Positions 1 to 8,965 of a DNA stretch of 62,882 bases are shown piece after piece. How positions within the stretch are numbered: the stretch's first letter is position 1; every line of letters begins with the position of its first letter. A program made the translations under genes and the position numbers. Under the pieces are notes generated by a model. That model did not search any database and had not been told where the DNA came from. It was given only the letters and a program-made list of their open reading frames with translations. This stretch comes from CAZPUI01 sp964415525 (GTDB lineage Bacteria > Acidobacteriota > Holophagae > Holophagales > Holophagaceae): NCBI GenBank assembly GCA_964415525.1, contig CAYQAS010000010.1, positions 1-62,882 of the forward strand. Reading direction: 5' to 3'.

Positions 1-1084
1 GCTCATGGACGAGCCCACCAACCACCTGGACATCGAATCCATCCTCTGGCTCGAGGGCTACCTCCGAAACACGCAGTCCACGCTGCTCATGACCTGCCAC
101 GACCGCGACTTCATGAACCGAGTCGTCACCAAGGTGCTCGAGATCGACGGCGGCGAGATCACCACCTACAGCGGCAACTACGATTTCTACGTCAAGGAGC
201 GGGAGACCCGCGAAGCGAACCTGGAGGCCGCCTACGATCGCCAGCAGGCCAAGCTCGCCAAGGAGCAGCGTTTCATTGAGCGGTTCAAGTGCCACGCCGC
301 CAAGGCCGCCCAGGTGCAGAGCTGGGTGAAGGCGCTGGAAAAACAGGAGCGCATCGAGCTGCCCAAGCGCCGCCAGATCTCCAAGTGGGACTTCCGCATC
401 CCCGCCCGCTCCGGCGACGACGTGCTGTTGATCAAGGGCCTCAGCAAGGCCTACGGCGCCCGGAAGATCTACCAGGACTTCGACCTCCACATCCGCCGTG
501 GCGAGCGCTGGTGCGTGATGGGCCGCAACGGCGCCGGCAAGTCCACGCTCCTCAAGCTCGTGGTGGGCGCCATCCAGCCCGACTCGGGTGAAGTGAAGCT
601 CGGCGCGAGCCTCAAGCTGGGCTATTTCGCCCAGCAGAGCCTCGACCTGCTGGATGCGGACCTCACGGTGCTGGAGCAGATGCAGGGCACCTATCCCAAG
701 GAAGGCCTGGGCGTGCTGCGCAACATGCTCGGCGCCTTCAGCTTCAGCGGCGACGACGTGGACAAGAAGGTCCGCAACCTCAGCGGCGGCGAGAAGAGCC
801 GCCTCGTGATGGCCCAGATGCTGCTCGATCCGCCCAACTTCCTCGTCCTGGACGAGCCCACCAACCACCTGGACCTCGCCACCAAGGAGATGCTGGTGGG
901 TGCGCTGAAGGACTTCGAGGGCACGCTGCTCTTCGTGAGCCACGACCGAACCTTCCTCAAGGGCCTTGCCAACCGCGTGCTGGAGCTGGCCCCCGAAGCC
1001 CACGAGCAGCCGCTGAAGTATCCCGGCACCTACCTCGAATACGTCGAAGCCACCGGCAGCGAAGCACCAGGCGTCCACAGCTAG
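1..1084 (+). CDS. ABC-F family ATP-binding protein, 5'-truncated
   Basis: C-terminal part of a duplicated-ATPase ABC-F protein; these soluble proteins act on ribosomes rather than in transport. The window opens inside the Walker B of the first nucleotide-binding domain (DEPTNHLD, residues 2-9 of the visible part). A charged, probably coiled interdomain linker follows (about 60-130). The second domain is complete: Walker A GRNGAGKST near residue 174, signature LSGGEKSR near 258, Walker B LVLDEPTNHLD near 280 and switch His in VSHDR. There are no membrane segments. The true start lies upstream of the window. The subgroup (YbiT/Uup/EttA-like) cannot be fixed without the N-terminus. Confidence 0.93.
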   Translation, partial: LMDEPTNHLDIESILWLEGYLRNTQSTLLMTCHDRDFMNRVVTKVLEIDGGEITTYSGNYDFYVKERETREANLEAAYDRQQAKLAKEQRFIERFKCHAAKAAQVQSWVKALEKQERIELPKRRQISKWDFRIPARSGDDVLLIKGLSKAYGARKIYQDFDLHIRRGERWCVMGRNGAGKSTLLKLVVGAIQPDSGEVKLGASLKLGYFAQQSLDLLDADLTVLEQMQGTYPKEGLGVLRNMLGAFSFSGDDVDKKVRNLSGGEKSRLVMAQMLLDPPNFLVLDEPTNHLDLATKEMLVGALKDFEGTLLFVSHDRTFLKGLANRVLELAPEAHEQPLKYPGTYLEYVEATGSEAPGVHS

Positions 1085-1093
1085 CCGAGTTCC

Positions 1094-1300
1094 TTGCCCT
1101 CCGCCGCCGTCCTCATCCCCTCTCTGCTCTTCGGCAGCGTGGGGTTTGTGGCGTTCCGGGTGGGCATGAAGCGCTCCGCCCACTGGATGATGACCCTGGG
1201 CATCGCCTTGATGGCCTATCCCTACTTCCTCGATGCCGTGTGGGCGGTGTGGCTCGTGGGCGCGGCACTCTGTGCGGCCCTCTGGTTCGCCTGGGAGTAG
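1094..1300 (+). CDS. small integral membrane protein (68 aa)
   Basis: A 68-residue hydrophobic protein with three probable membrane segments (about residues 4-20, 28-46 and 48-65). It reads from a TTG codon 9 nt after the ABC-F stop, with only a weak ribosome site. The sequence resembles a widespread family of tiny bacterial membrane proteins with a conserved Pro-Tyr in the second helix (AYPYFLDA here). No function is known to me. It ends exactly where the convergent LytTR regulator ends, so there is no spacer between the two genes. Confidence 0.6.
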   Translation: MPSAAVLIPSLLFGSVGFVAFRVGMKRSAHWMMTLGIALMAYPYFLDAVWAVWLVGAALCAALWFAWE

Positions 1301-2059
1301 TCAGCCAAGGCGCTTCAGCAGCGCCTCGCGGTGCTGGGGGCTCACGGGGATCTTGAGACCATGGCGGGTCAGGAGGATCCAGCCCCCGCGCGCCCAGGGC
1401 TGGGCTTCCTTGACCTGATCCAGGTTGGCGATCCAGGAGCGGTGGGTGCGCACGAACCTCTCGGGATCGAAGCGCCCTTCCAGGCTGGAGAGGCTGCCCC
1501 GCAGCAGGTGCTGACCGCGTTCGCAGTGCAGGCACACGTAGTTGCCGGTGGCCTCGATGGCCTGGATGTCCGCGGTGCGCACCAGTACGTAGCGCTCCCC
1601 CTCTTTCACCAGGAGGTGGGGCCGGACGCGCTGCTGACGGTCATGGGCCTCCAGCAGCGCCTGCAGGCGCTGATCGAAGGCACCTCGATCCTTCTGGCCG
1701 AGGGCCACCTGAACCTTGGACAGCGCCTCCCCGAAAGCCTGAGTGCGGATGGGCTTCATCAAGTAGTCGAGGGCATGGAGCCGGAAGGCCTGCACCGCGT
1801 ATTGGTCGAAGGCGGTTACGAACACGATGTAGGGCGGTTTCCCGTCCTGCTGCCAGGCCTCCGCCACCTCCAGCCCCGTGAGTCCGGGCATCTGGATGTC
1901 CAGGAAGACGACGTCTGGAGCCAGGTCCCGACCCCGCGCCAGGGCGTCCAATCCGTCCTCGCACTCCCCCACCACCTCGAAGTCGGAATGCGCCGCCAGC
2001 AGGGTGCAGACCCGCTCCCGGGCCAGCGGTTCGTCGTCCACCACCAGCGTGCGGATCAT
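1301..2059 (-). CDS. LytTR-family response regulator
   Basis: 252-residue two-component regulator. An N-terminal receiver (residues 1-120) has the acidic pair VVDDE, phospho-acceptor Asp54 in FLDIQMPG, and the conserved Lys in DYLMKPI. A C-terminal LytTR DNA-binding domain follows (about 145-245), with the family pattern YVLVRTADIQAIEATGNYV and FVRTHRSWIANL. I chose the ATG at 2059 because it overlaps the kinase stop as ATGA, giving translational coupling; an upstream in-frame ATG would add 11 unlikely residues. Partner: the sensor kinase just upstream. Targets are not visible from the sequence. Confidence 0.94.
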   Translation of the reverse strand: MIRTLVVDDEPLARERVCTLLAAHSDFEVVGECEDGLDALARGRDLAPDVVFLDIQMPGLTGLEVAEAWQQDGKPPYIVFVTAFDQYAVQAFRLHALDYLMKPIRTQAFGEALSKVQVALGQKDRGAFDQRLQALLEAHDRQQRVRPHLLVKEGERYVLVRTADIQAIEATGNYVCLHCERGQHLLRGSLSSLEGRFDPERFVRTHRSWIANLDQVKEAQPWARGGWILLTRHGLKIPVSPQHREALLKRLG

Positions 2060-3204
2060 GTGGCCCTCCCTGACAGCGGCAGGTGCAGCCAAGCGCGGAA
2101 GCCGCCCCCCGGAATCGTCTCCGTGTGGAGTCCCGCCGCGTCGCCGTAGAGCGTGGCCAGCCGCTCCCGGGTGTTGCCGAGGCCCACCCCCAGCTTCAAC
2201 GGTTCGGCAGCGCCCTGCCCGTCATCCGCCACCTCCAGCCGGAGCACGCCATCCTCCCCACGCACCGTGATGTCCAGGTGCGCCGGACCGACCTTCCCGG
2301 ACAGTCCATGCCGGATGGCGTTCTCCACCAAGGGCATCAGCACGAGTCTCGGCACCGGTGCGTCGAGATCCGGTGCGAGATCCCAGCCGATGGTCAGGCG
2401 CTTCCCGAAGCGCACCTGCTCGATCTCCAGGTAGCGCCGGGTGAGATCCAGCTCCTTGCCCAGGCTCCAGGTGCCGCACTCCCCTTCCTCCAGCATGGCC
2501 CGCAGGAGGTCCGCCAGCCCCTCCACCACGTCGTTGGCGGCTTCGGGATCGCGGTGCAGGAGCGTGGAGACGGCCTGGAGCGCATTGAACACGAAGTGCG
2601 GGTTGATCTGCCGCTGGAGCAGCGCCAGACGCGCCTCTGCGAGCTGCCCTTTCAGTTGTGCCGCCTGCCGCGCCTGCTCCTGCTGGACCTCCAGGTGCTG
2701 CTCAGCCTCCGCCCGCCGCGCCTGGGCCTGCCGCGTGGCCTCCATGCCCAGGAGGATGATCAGGTACATAAACGGTGACTGCCCCAGCGTCGTCATCACC
2801 TGGGGAAAGGCCGGAACCAACCCACCGGGGCGGAAGGGGATCCAAGGCAGCGCCGCGCCCATCCAGCAGAGTGCGACCAACTCCCGGACCATCCAGTAGA
2901 AGAGGTAGAACCCTGCCAAGCCCAGCAGGTGGGTCGCCAGGGCGCGGAGCCATCCCCCTCCCCGCGTCCGACGGCGGATGAGCCCGACGATGGGCGCCGC
3001 AAAGGCCCAGGGCAAGGTGGCCACCACCTCGCTTTGGATGAGCGCCATCCAGGGCCGCCCAAAGATGCGGCCCTGGAGGATCCAGAACAGGCCCATGCAT
3101 CCGAACACGAGGAGCCGAAACCCGAGCCGATCCCAGGAGAGCAGTCCCTGGATCCGGGAAGCAGGTTCCCGATCCCCTCCCGGCTGGCTCCTGTCCGTGT
3201 TCAT
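2056..3204 (-). CDS. LytS/YehU-type sensor histidine kinase
   Basis: 382 residues. The N-terminal part holds four probable membrane helices (about 28-48, 56-76, 90-110, 142-155). A coiled stretch follows (155-195), then the His_kinase domain of the LytS/YehU class with phospho-acceptor His203 in INPHFVFNAL, and a C-terminal HATPase (N-box PLVENAIRHGL, G-box DDGQG and GVGLGNTRERL). There is no periplasmic sensor domain, so the signal is probably sensed in the membrane. It is the first gene of a two-gene operon and overlaps the regulator by 4 nt. The short gap to the minus-strand lipoprotein gene upstream (30 nt) makes a larger transcript possible. Confidence 0.94.
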   Translation of the reverse strand: MNTDRSQPGGDREPASRIQGLLSWDRLGFRLLVFGCMGLFWILQGRIFGRPWMALIQSEVVATLPWAFAAPIVGLIRRRTRGGGWLRALATHLLGLAGFYLFYWMVRELVALCWMGAALPWIPFRPGGLVPAFPQVMTTLGQSPFMYLIILLGMEATRQAQARRAEAEQHLEVQQEQARQAAQLKGQLAEARLALLQRQINPHFVFNALQAVSTLLHRDPEAANDVVEGLADLLRAMLEEGECGTWSLGKELDLTRRYLEIEQVRFGKRLTIGWDLAPDLDAPVPRLVLMPLVENAIRHGLSGKVGPAHLDITVRGEDGVLRLEVADDGQGAAEPLKLGVGLGNTRERLATLYGDAAGLHTETIPGGGFRAWLHLPLSGRAT

Positions 3205-3234
3205 GGCTGCTCCCTGGGCGCCATTGTCACCCGA

Positions 3235-4164
3235 TCAGCCCTTGGGTCTGTAGGCATCGATGGCGGAGGTCGCGACCCAATACACCTGGCAGACCTCTGG
3301 GCTGCGCCGCGTGAAGAACAGCAGCTTGCCATCGGTGGAGAGGTGGGCCCCGAATTCTCCCGCGGGGGTGTTGAACTCGGGCCCCAGTTTGATCGGGTCA
3401 CCCCAGCCCCCCTGGGCATTGCGGAAGGTGACGTAGAGGTCGGAGCTCACGCCGTCGCGGCCCGAATAGAAGACGAGGAAGCGACCGTCCGGTGCGACGC
3501 AGGGATCGCCCTCCTGGCTGCCCTGGTTGATGGGGGCGGGTAGTGCCTCCACCGCCCAGTTCTGGCTCGCATCTCGCTGAGCCTTGTAGATCTGCATCAG
3601 GCCCACGGCGGGCTTGGAGCGGAACGAGCCGAAGTAGAGCGTGCCGTCCTGGGTGTAGCTGCCCCGCCACTCGTGGGTATCGGAATTCACGGGAGACGGC
3701 AGCGCGACGGGGGTTCCCCAGGTGCCGTTGGCGAAGCTGACCGTCCACAGATCCGCACTGCCGCCCGCCTTCATGCCCGTGAAGGTGAGGGTGCGGCCGT
3801 CCGGCGAGAAGACCGGCTCGTGGGACATCGCGAAATCCGCCAGGAAGGGCACGTCCTGGAAGGACGTCCAGACGCCGTTCTCGAAGCGGGCGCGGTAGAT
3901 CTTCTGATAGGCCGTGGGCGTCCTCGCCGTGGCCGCGAAGCACTGGTTGCCGTCAGGCGAAAATTCCGTGGCCGCAACGATGGCACTCAAGGCGGTGAGC
4001 TCTTTGGGGGCGAAGGGTACGGGCGTGGTTCCCGGCAGGGCCTGACCGAAGTAGGGCGGGGGCGGCACGACCGCGAGGGGCGCCGTGGCCTTCCCTCCGC
4101 AGGCGAGGAGCAGAACGATGGGAAGGCCCGCGAACAGGCGGTGAGATGGGCGAAGAAGGGGCAT
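3235..4164 (-). CDS. lipoprotein with PD40/WD40-like beta-propeller repeats
   Basis: 309 residues from the ATG at 4164, which has a GGAG ribosome site; an upstream in-frame ATG would give an implausible 19-residue extension. A signal peptide ends in a lipobox (LLLAC), so the protein is probably lipid-anchored. The body has repeated blades with SPDGxxLxF or related motifs (EFSPDGNQCFA, VFSPDGRTLTFTG, LSTDGKLLFFTRR), as in TolB/OmpA-associated PD40 proteins. Such propellers usually bind other proteins or glycans. No partner is evident beside it other than the LytS/LytTR pair downstream. Confidence 0.85.
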   Translation of the reverse strand: MPLLRPSHRLFAGLPIVLLLACGGKATAPLAVVPPPPYFGQALPGTTPVPFAPKELTALSAIVAATEFSPDGNQCFAATARTPTAYQKIYRARFENGVWTSFQDVPFLADFAMSHEPVFSPDGRTLTFTGMKAGGSADLWTVSFANGTWGTPVALPSPVNSDTHEWRGSYTQDGTLYFGSFRSKPAVGLMQIYKAQRDASQNWAVEALPAPINQGSQEGDPCVAPDGRFLVFYSGRDGVSSDLYVTFRNAQGGWGDPIKLGPEFNTPAGEFGAHLSTDGKLLFFTRRSPEVCQVYWVATSAIDAYRPKG

Positions 4165-4310
4165 GGGGATCTCCGGGGGGGCCGCAGCGTGCGGGGCTGC
4201 CCCAAGGTTCTGCTCCCCCATCAGGGGACTCCCTCGTTTTGTGACCGAACCGCCGGGGAAGGGGCTGGATCCGAAGTGCCGCGGTACCGCCCTGCACCCG
4301 TCGTCCGCCC

Positions 4311-5195
4311 CTACCTCAGCAGCGGCGGCGGCTGGCAGGTGAGGTCCAGCCGTTCGCCCGTGCGCGGGTGCGCAAAGGCCAACCGCCAGGCGTGAAGCGC
4401 GTAGCCGCCATCCCCCGGCAGGGCATGGGTGTCCACGATGGGCAGGCCACCGGCGGCGTAGAGGGGATCCCCCACCAGCGGGTGGCCACAGGCGGCGGCG
4501 TGGATGCGGATCTGGTGCGGCCGTCCGCTGTGGATGGTGACCTCCGCAAGGCTCGATGCCCCGCGGCGATCGAGAATCCGCACGTCGCTGCGGGCGGTCC
4601 GACCCGTGGCGCTCGCGGCATGCACGGTGCCCAATAGCGCATGGGGCATGGGGCCGATGGGAATGTCCACCGTGAAGGCATCCTCCCGAGGTTCTCCCGA
4701 CAGCAGCGCCCGGTAGACCTTCTCGACATGGCGCTCCCGGAACACCTCGCAGAGCGCGTCGCAGGAGGCCGGGGTGCGGGAGAAGAGCACGAGGCCCGAC
4801 GTGAATCGGCCCAGGCGGTGGATGGGCGAGGCCTCGGGATGGCGCCGCCGCACGAGCGCCAGCAGGGTGTGATCCTGGAAATCGCCGCCGGGCAGGGTCG
4901 GCAACCCCGAGGGCTTCGCCACCACCACCAGGTCGTCATCCTCGAAGAGCACGGCACAGCCCAGGGGCGCCTCCGGCTCCTCCCAGGGTGGACGCTCCCA
5001 GGTCACCACCTGCCCAGGCCGCAGGAGGTCATCCGCCAGGGCCCTGACACCCTCCACCCGCACGAGGCCCGCCCGAATGCGATCCCTCCATTGGGACTCC
5101 GAGGAGTGGGTGTAGCGCCCCGCCAGATGCTGCAAGAGCGCCCGCCCCGCCTCTTTCGGCCCCACGGTCTCGGTGTACGTGTAGCCCTGGTTCAA
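4311..5195 (-). CDS. RluA-like pseudouridine synthase, catalytic Asp replaced by Gly
   Basis: 294 residues with the RluA/RsuA-like fold. An S4-like N-terminal segment (about 10-65) precedes the catalytic domain, which has the KPSGLPTLPGG motif, motif II as HRLGRFTSG and motif III as HSGRPHQIRIH. The family consensus for motif II is HRLDxxTSG, and the Asp is the nucleophile. Here the codon at residue 129 is GGC (Gly) in an otherwise intact motif. The gene starts with TTG behind a strong GGGAGG. It lies 50 nt downstream of the DUF6265-like gene on the same strand. It may be inactive, use another residue, or belong to an HRLG subgroup. Confidence 0.88.
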   Translation of the reverse strand: MNQGYTYTETVGPKEAGRALLQHLAGRYTHSSESQWRDRIRAGLVRVEGVRALADDLLRPGQVVTWERPPWEEPEAPLGCAVLFEDDDLVVVAKPSGLPTLPGGDFQDHTLLALVRRRHPEASPIHRLGRFTSGLVLFSRTPASCDALCEVFRERHVEKVYRALLSGEPREDAFTVDIPIGPMPHALLGTVHAASATGRTARSDVRILDRRGASSLAEVTIHSGRPHQIRIHAAACGHPLVGDPLYAAGGLPIVDTHALPGDGGYALHAWRLAFAHPRTGERLDLTCQPPPLLR

Positions 5196-5245
5196 GGGGC
5201 CTCCCGCTCCCAGTGTGGGGGCAAAGACCGATCAGAGGGGAAGCC

Positions 5246-5725
5246 TCAGCGGGCCCGCTGAAACGAGAACCGCTCCTCCCACACCACCTTGCCCTCCCGG
5301 GTCTTGGAAATGTGGGCCTGCAGACCATCCGCCCCCTTGCGCTCGTAGATCAGCACCGTCCCAGCTTCGGGACCGATCCCCTCGCAGCGGAAGTGGGTGG
5401 CATCGGCTTCCACCAGCTTGAGCCGCAGGGGCTCCTCCTTCCCTCGCCCCGCCTTATCCAGGGCGGGGCCGAACATGCGGAGGCGAAGCACGAGATCCGG
5501 CCCCTGCTTCTCCAGCATCAACAGTTCCACACCGCGGCTCTGCCCTCCCACCAAGGTGCGGGAGACCCCCAGGAGCGAGGTGCCCTGGAGCGACCACTGT
5601 TCTTCGACGGTCTCGGCACCTTTCGTGGCGATCCAGCGGCCTTGGAGCCAGGCGAGGGAGGAGAGGTCCGGCGCGGTGGGGGCCTGGACCAGAAGAACGG
5701 GCAGGATGAGGACGCAGGGCAGCAC
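5246..5725 (-). CDS. exported DUF6265-like protein
   Basis: 159 residues starting at GTG (GGAG about 10 nt upstream). A hydrophobic signal-like segment (residues 3-15) is followed by a small beta-rich domain. It begins LAWLQGRW and contains EEQWS and a C-terminal EERFSFQR, the pattern of the DUF6265 group of secreted or periplasmic lipocalin-like proteins. Function unknown. It precedes the RluA-like gene by 50 nt and may be co-transcribed. The 274 bp between it and the EamA gene show no convincing gene. Confidence 0.7.
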   Translation of the reverse strand: MLPCVLILPVLLVQAPTAPDLSSLAWLQGRWIATKGAETVEEQWSLQGTSLLGVSRTLVGGQSRGVELLMLEKQGPDLVLRLRMFGPALDKAGRGKEEPLRLKLVEADATHFRCEGIGPEAGTVLIYERKGADGLQAHISKTREGKVVWEERFSFQRAR

Positions 5726-5999
5726 GGGTCGGGGCTCCGGGGCTCGGGTAGCTTATCGCTGCCAGAGATGGCCATCCACCGCGACGGACGTCCAGGGTTC
5801 CTGGCGGCCCTGGCGCTCGACTTCCGTGGCCACCAGGAGCGGCCCCACAGGTTTGAATCCAGAGGAGCCGCGGCGGGCCGCGCTTCTGGTGAAGCGCTGG
5901 CCATCAACAGTGGAAGGAACAGGCAGGCAAGTGGAGGCATGCCCTCACCATGCCATTCCCGTCAGGGCACCTGAAGGGCGAGCCCCGCCTTCCGCACCC

Positions 6000-6899
6000 T
6001 CATCCAGGCTCGGCACGAACCGATGCTCCCCCGCCCGTGACCGTGAGCAGGAAGCCTCCCAGCACCGCCACCGCCGCCACGAGGATGCGCCAACTCATGG
6101 GCTCCCCCAGCCAGAAGGCGCCCAGAAGCAAGGCGAAGCTCGCATCCGCCAGCACCAGCATGGTGGTGCTCACAGCGCTCATGTGGCGGTAGAGCCAGTA
6201 GACCCCCGCATAGGCGGCCACGCTGCAGATCACCACGAGGTAGGCGAGGGCGCCCAGGGCGGGCGGCGTCCAGTGCGGCGCCATCTCACCCGTGAGTCGA
6301 TGGAGCAGCCATCCGAACCCCGCGTTGAGGGCGAACTGCAGGGCCAGGATGGAGGGGATGTGCCAGTCCGTGCTGTGGCGCTTGATGAGGGCGGCGGTGA
6401 TCCCGCAGACGAAGGCCGCGCCGAGGATGGCGCCGAATCCGGGACCATCGATGGCGCCCCGGAGTGCTGGGCCCACCACCAGCAGGAGCCCCGCGAGCCC
6501 CACGGCGATGCCCGCAAGACTCCGGGCCCGAACCTGCTCCAGCCCCATCGCCGTGGCCCCCGCCGCCGCAAAATGCGGCGTGGTCGCAAAGAGCAGGCCC
6601 GTGAGCCCCGAGTCCAGCCGCGACCCGCCCCAGAAGAGCAGCGCGTTCATGAGGAATCCGTTTCCCACCATGGCCAGCATCAACCAGCGTCGCGTCCCAC
6701 GTTTCGGCAGGCGCAGCCCGCCGTCCAGCAGCGCCCAGGCCGCACAGGCCGCGGAGGCCAGCCCCATGCGCATCATCAGCATGGAGAAGGGCCCCACATC
6801 CCGAAACGCCAGCTTCAATACCGACCAACTGGAACCCCAGGCCAAGGCCAGGAGCAGCCAGACGGTGTAGAGCTGAAGGCGGGACGGGGTGCGCGGCAT
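6000..6899 (-). CDS. EamA/DMT-family transporter
   Basis: 299 residues with ten predicted membrane helices arranged as two EamA repeats (about 8-140 and 148-290), the layout of drug/metabolite exporters such as RhaT/YdcZ relatives. The first repeat starts WLLLALAWGSSWSVLKL, the usual EamA N-terminal signature. The second contains WLYRHMSAVSTTMLVLADASFA followed by the typical LGE motif. It probably exports a small metabolite through the inner membrane; the substrate cannot be read from the sequence. It stands alone, 62 nt after the GT8 gene end on the same strand. Confidence 0.9.
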   Translation of the reverse strand: MPRTPSRLQLYTVWLLLALAWGSSWSVLKLAFRDVGPFSMLMMRMGLASAACAAWALLDGGLRLPKRGTRRWLMLAMVGNGFLMNALLFWGGSRLDSGLTGLLFATTPHFAAAGATAMGLEQVRARSLAGIAVGLAGLLLVVGPALRGAIDGPGFGAILGAAFVCGITAALIKRHSTDWHIPSILALQFALNAGFGWLLHRLTGEMAPHWTPPALGALAYLVVICSVAAYAGVYWLYRHMSAVSTTMLVLADASFALLLGAFWLGEPMSWRILVAAVAVLGGFLLTVTGGGASVRAEPG

Positions 6900-6961
6900 T
6901 CCTTCAGCGTATCGGCGTACGACGCCGGTCCGAATTCGGGGAAACCGACCGTGACGCCCGC

Positions 6962-7885
6962 CTACTTGTTCGCCTGGAGATCCATGACGTATAGGGCCCG
7001 GGCGAACATCTCACAGGCCTCCGCATGCCGGCCTGATGCGTGGAGAAACATCGCCATCCGGCGGAGTTCTCCTACGTTGCGAGGTTCCTGGGGCCTCGCT
7101 CCAGCCCAGGGCGAGACGTCGAGATAACGCCAGTAGTCGCGTCCCCGAGGATGGCTGTACCAGGCCTGCCAGGGCTTGTCCCCGGTGAGGAAGTGGAGAA
7201 TGGCCGCGTCCTCCCTGATTTCAAGTCCCTGAATGGGGGCCACCGGGGCATTCCAGCGCCGGTCGAGGAGCTTGACTCGCCCGGCCAAGACCAAGTTGAC
7301 CGCACATTGGTCGGCGTAGCGCAGCTGCTCCGGGTGGGCCTGGGCGAAGGCGATGCACCGTCGACTGAGGGCCTCCCGCCGCCATACGTCCAGGTTCATC
7401 AGGAGGACGCCGGAATTGATGTAGGCCGGAATCTGGTGGTGCCCCATCAGCTCGCCTGAATTCATGTCCAGGACCCCGGCGAGGGGATGTCCCTGGATAT
7501 CCATCTCGAGCAGGGGCCGCAGGCTGCGGAGCACGATGGTGTCCGTGTCGAGGTAGAGCACACGATCCGCGGACTCGGGCAAAACATCAGGAATCAGCCA
7601 CCGGAGATACGTCGAAGTCGAAAGGTGGACGATCCAGGGATTGTTCGCCGGAAGTCCGGCCACTTCCGCCAGCGCTTCCCGAGCGGGCACATGCACCTCG
7701 AACGTCGCCCCGAAGAGGCGATGCAGACGCTCAAGCCCGCGCTGTAGGCGAGCATCCACAACGTCCGTCACCACATGCACGCACAGATCCGAACCCGGGC
7801 CATCGTCGTTCATCAGCAGCGAGGTCACCGCCGCACCGAAGTGCTGCTGGTATCCCTGGTCGAAGCAGAAGGCGACATGGTGCAT
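6962..7885 (-). CDS. family 8 glycosyltransferase (LgtC/GspA-like)
   Basis: 307 residues from the ATG at 7885 (a GTG sits one codon upstream; GAGG fits the ATG). It carries the GT8 hallmarks: an N-terminal nucleotide-sugar fold, the metal-binding DxD in VLYLDTDTIVL (about residue 100), AYINSGVLLMNLDVWR, and a C-terminal HFLTGDKPWQ with the conserved His/Lys of retaining GT-A enzymes. It likely transfers a hexose from UDP- or CDP-sugar to a cell-surface glycan. About 35 residues after the fold are helical and possibly membrane-associating. It is not inside a visible polysaccharide cluster. Confidence 0.9.
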   Translation of the reverse strand: MHHVAFCFDQGYQQHFGAAVTSLLMNDDGPGSDLCVHVVTDVVDARLQRGLERLHRLFGATFEVHVPAREALAEVAGLPANNPWIVHLSTSTYLRWLIPDVLPESADRVLYLDTDTIVLRSLRPLLEMDIQGHPLAGVLDMNSGELMGHHQIPAYINSGVLLMNLDVWRREALSRRCIAFAQAHPEQLRYADQCAVNLVLAGRVKLLDRRWNAPVAPIQGLEIREDAAILHFLTGDKPWQAWYSHPRGRDYWRYLDVSPWAGARPQEPRNVGELRRMAMFLHASGRHAEACEMFARALYVMDLQANK

Positions 7886-7951
7886 CACGGATCCTCGGCT
7901 GGCGGTGCGACCTGGGCACGTTTCAAGTGTCCTCGCGGAGATCAGACAGCG

Positions 7952-8878
7952 CTAGATCCGCCCCAGCGCGTCCTCCACGTCCATGTCCTCCGTGGCCCCG
8001 AACAGTTCACCGCCCTCGCGCACCCGGACCTCCAGGTGTCCAGGATCGCCCTTCCAGCGCCGGGCGAGGCTGCTGTCCTGCAGCCTGAATGTGGCGGTTT
8101 CCAGGCCATCGAAGAAGTTCAACAGTTCCCAGAGGGCCTCCAGGGGACCCGCACTGAGGTGGACGAAGTTGGCGGTGATGTCCACACGCTCCAGGCCCAG
8201 GGTGTCCTTCTGCTCCAGCAGGGTGCGCCGCAGGGAGCCCGGCAGGGCCCGTTCCGGATAGGTGTCCCCCAGCATCTCCCGGCGGAGCCACGCCCAGGGG
8301 CGCTCGGACTGCAGGAGCAGCAGGGCCGTGCGACGCCCCGGCGCCGTGAAGTGGGCCACCTGGGCGGGGTAGAAGCCGTTCACCAGCAGACACGGACCTT
8401 CCGTAGTCTCGAAGGGCACGGCGTAGGTGCCACTCCGAAGTTTGCGGGGCTTCCGGGCATACCAGGCCTCATCCAGGTCGGCGGCCTCCAGCCCCGGAAC
8501 CCGAGTGAGCAGTTCGTGGCCGCCGAAGACCGGCGTTCCAAAGGGCAGATCGCACAGATCCAACAGCCGCTGTCGATCCTCATCCGAAAGCAGGCCCGAG
8601 GCTCCCCGGGAGAGCTCGCTGGCCAACCGGTAGTGGCGGTCCATGGTCCCCAGGCGTTCCAGCACCGGACCGTCCACCGCCACCGCGCCCGCCACAGACC
8701 CGGCAGCCTCCAGGTGGTTCAGGGCGAGCTCCAGAACCGCAGCGGGATCCGGCGCCAGGAAGCACTCCGGCTTCAGCAGCACCAAGGCCTGATGTCGTGC
8801 TTCGGGCCGGGGCTGCAACGGAGCCAGGAGGCGCTCAGGACAAGCTTCCGCGAGAAGGGCGGGGAGATAGGGGTGCAT
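7952..8878 (-). CDS. nucleoside-diphosphate-kinase-like protein with large insertion
   Basis: 308 residues from the ATG at 8878. The N-terminal part (about 25-75) reads like the start of an NDK fold (QALVLLKPECF, then HYRLASELSR). The C-terminal part (about 220-265) matches the NDK active-site end as NFVHLSAGPLEALWELLNFF, where NDK normally has N-x-x-H-G-S-D. The phospho-acceptor His is kept but Gly-Ser-Asp is changed. About 130 extra residues lie between the two halves, roughly doubling the usual 140-residue length. It could be a diverged kinase or a regulatory NDK-like protein. It is divergent from trmO, 87 bp apart. Confidence 0.6.
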   Translation of the reverse strand: MHPYLPALLAEACPERLLAPLQPRPEARHQALVLLKPECFLAPDPAAVLELALNHLEAAGSVAGAVAVDGPVLERLGTMDRHYRLASELSRGASGLLSDEDRQRLLDLCDLPFGTPVFGGHELLTRVPGLEAADLDEAWYARKPRKLRSGTYAVPFETTEGPCLLVNGFYPAQVAHFTAPGRRTALLLLQSERPWAWLRREMLGDTYPERALPGSLRRTLLEQKDTLGLERVDITANFVHLSAGPLEALWELLNFFDGLETATFRLQDSSLARRWKGDPGHLEVRVREGGELFGATEDMDVEDALGRI

Positions 8879-8965
8879 TTTCGCTCCGGGCAGTCCGAGG
8901 AGCCTATCACCCTGAATGGCAGGATTCGCTCGCCTTAGCCCCCCTGCCCTATGCTGATCCAGGCT

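Noticed and set aside
5397..7127. 576-codon plus-strand ORF
   Set aside because: Antisense shadow of the DUF6265-like and EamA genes; low-complexity Arg/Pro/Gly composition.
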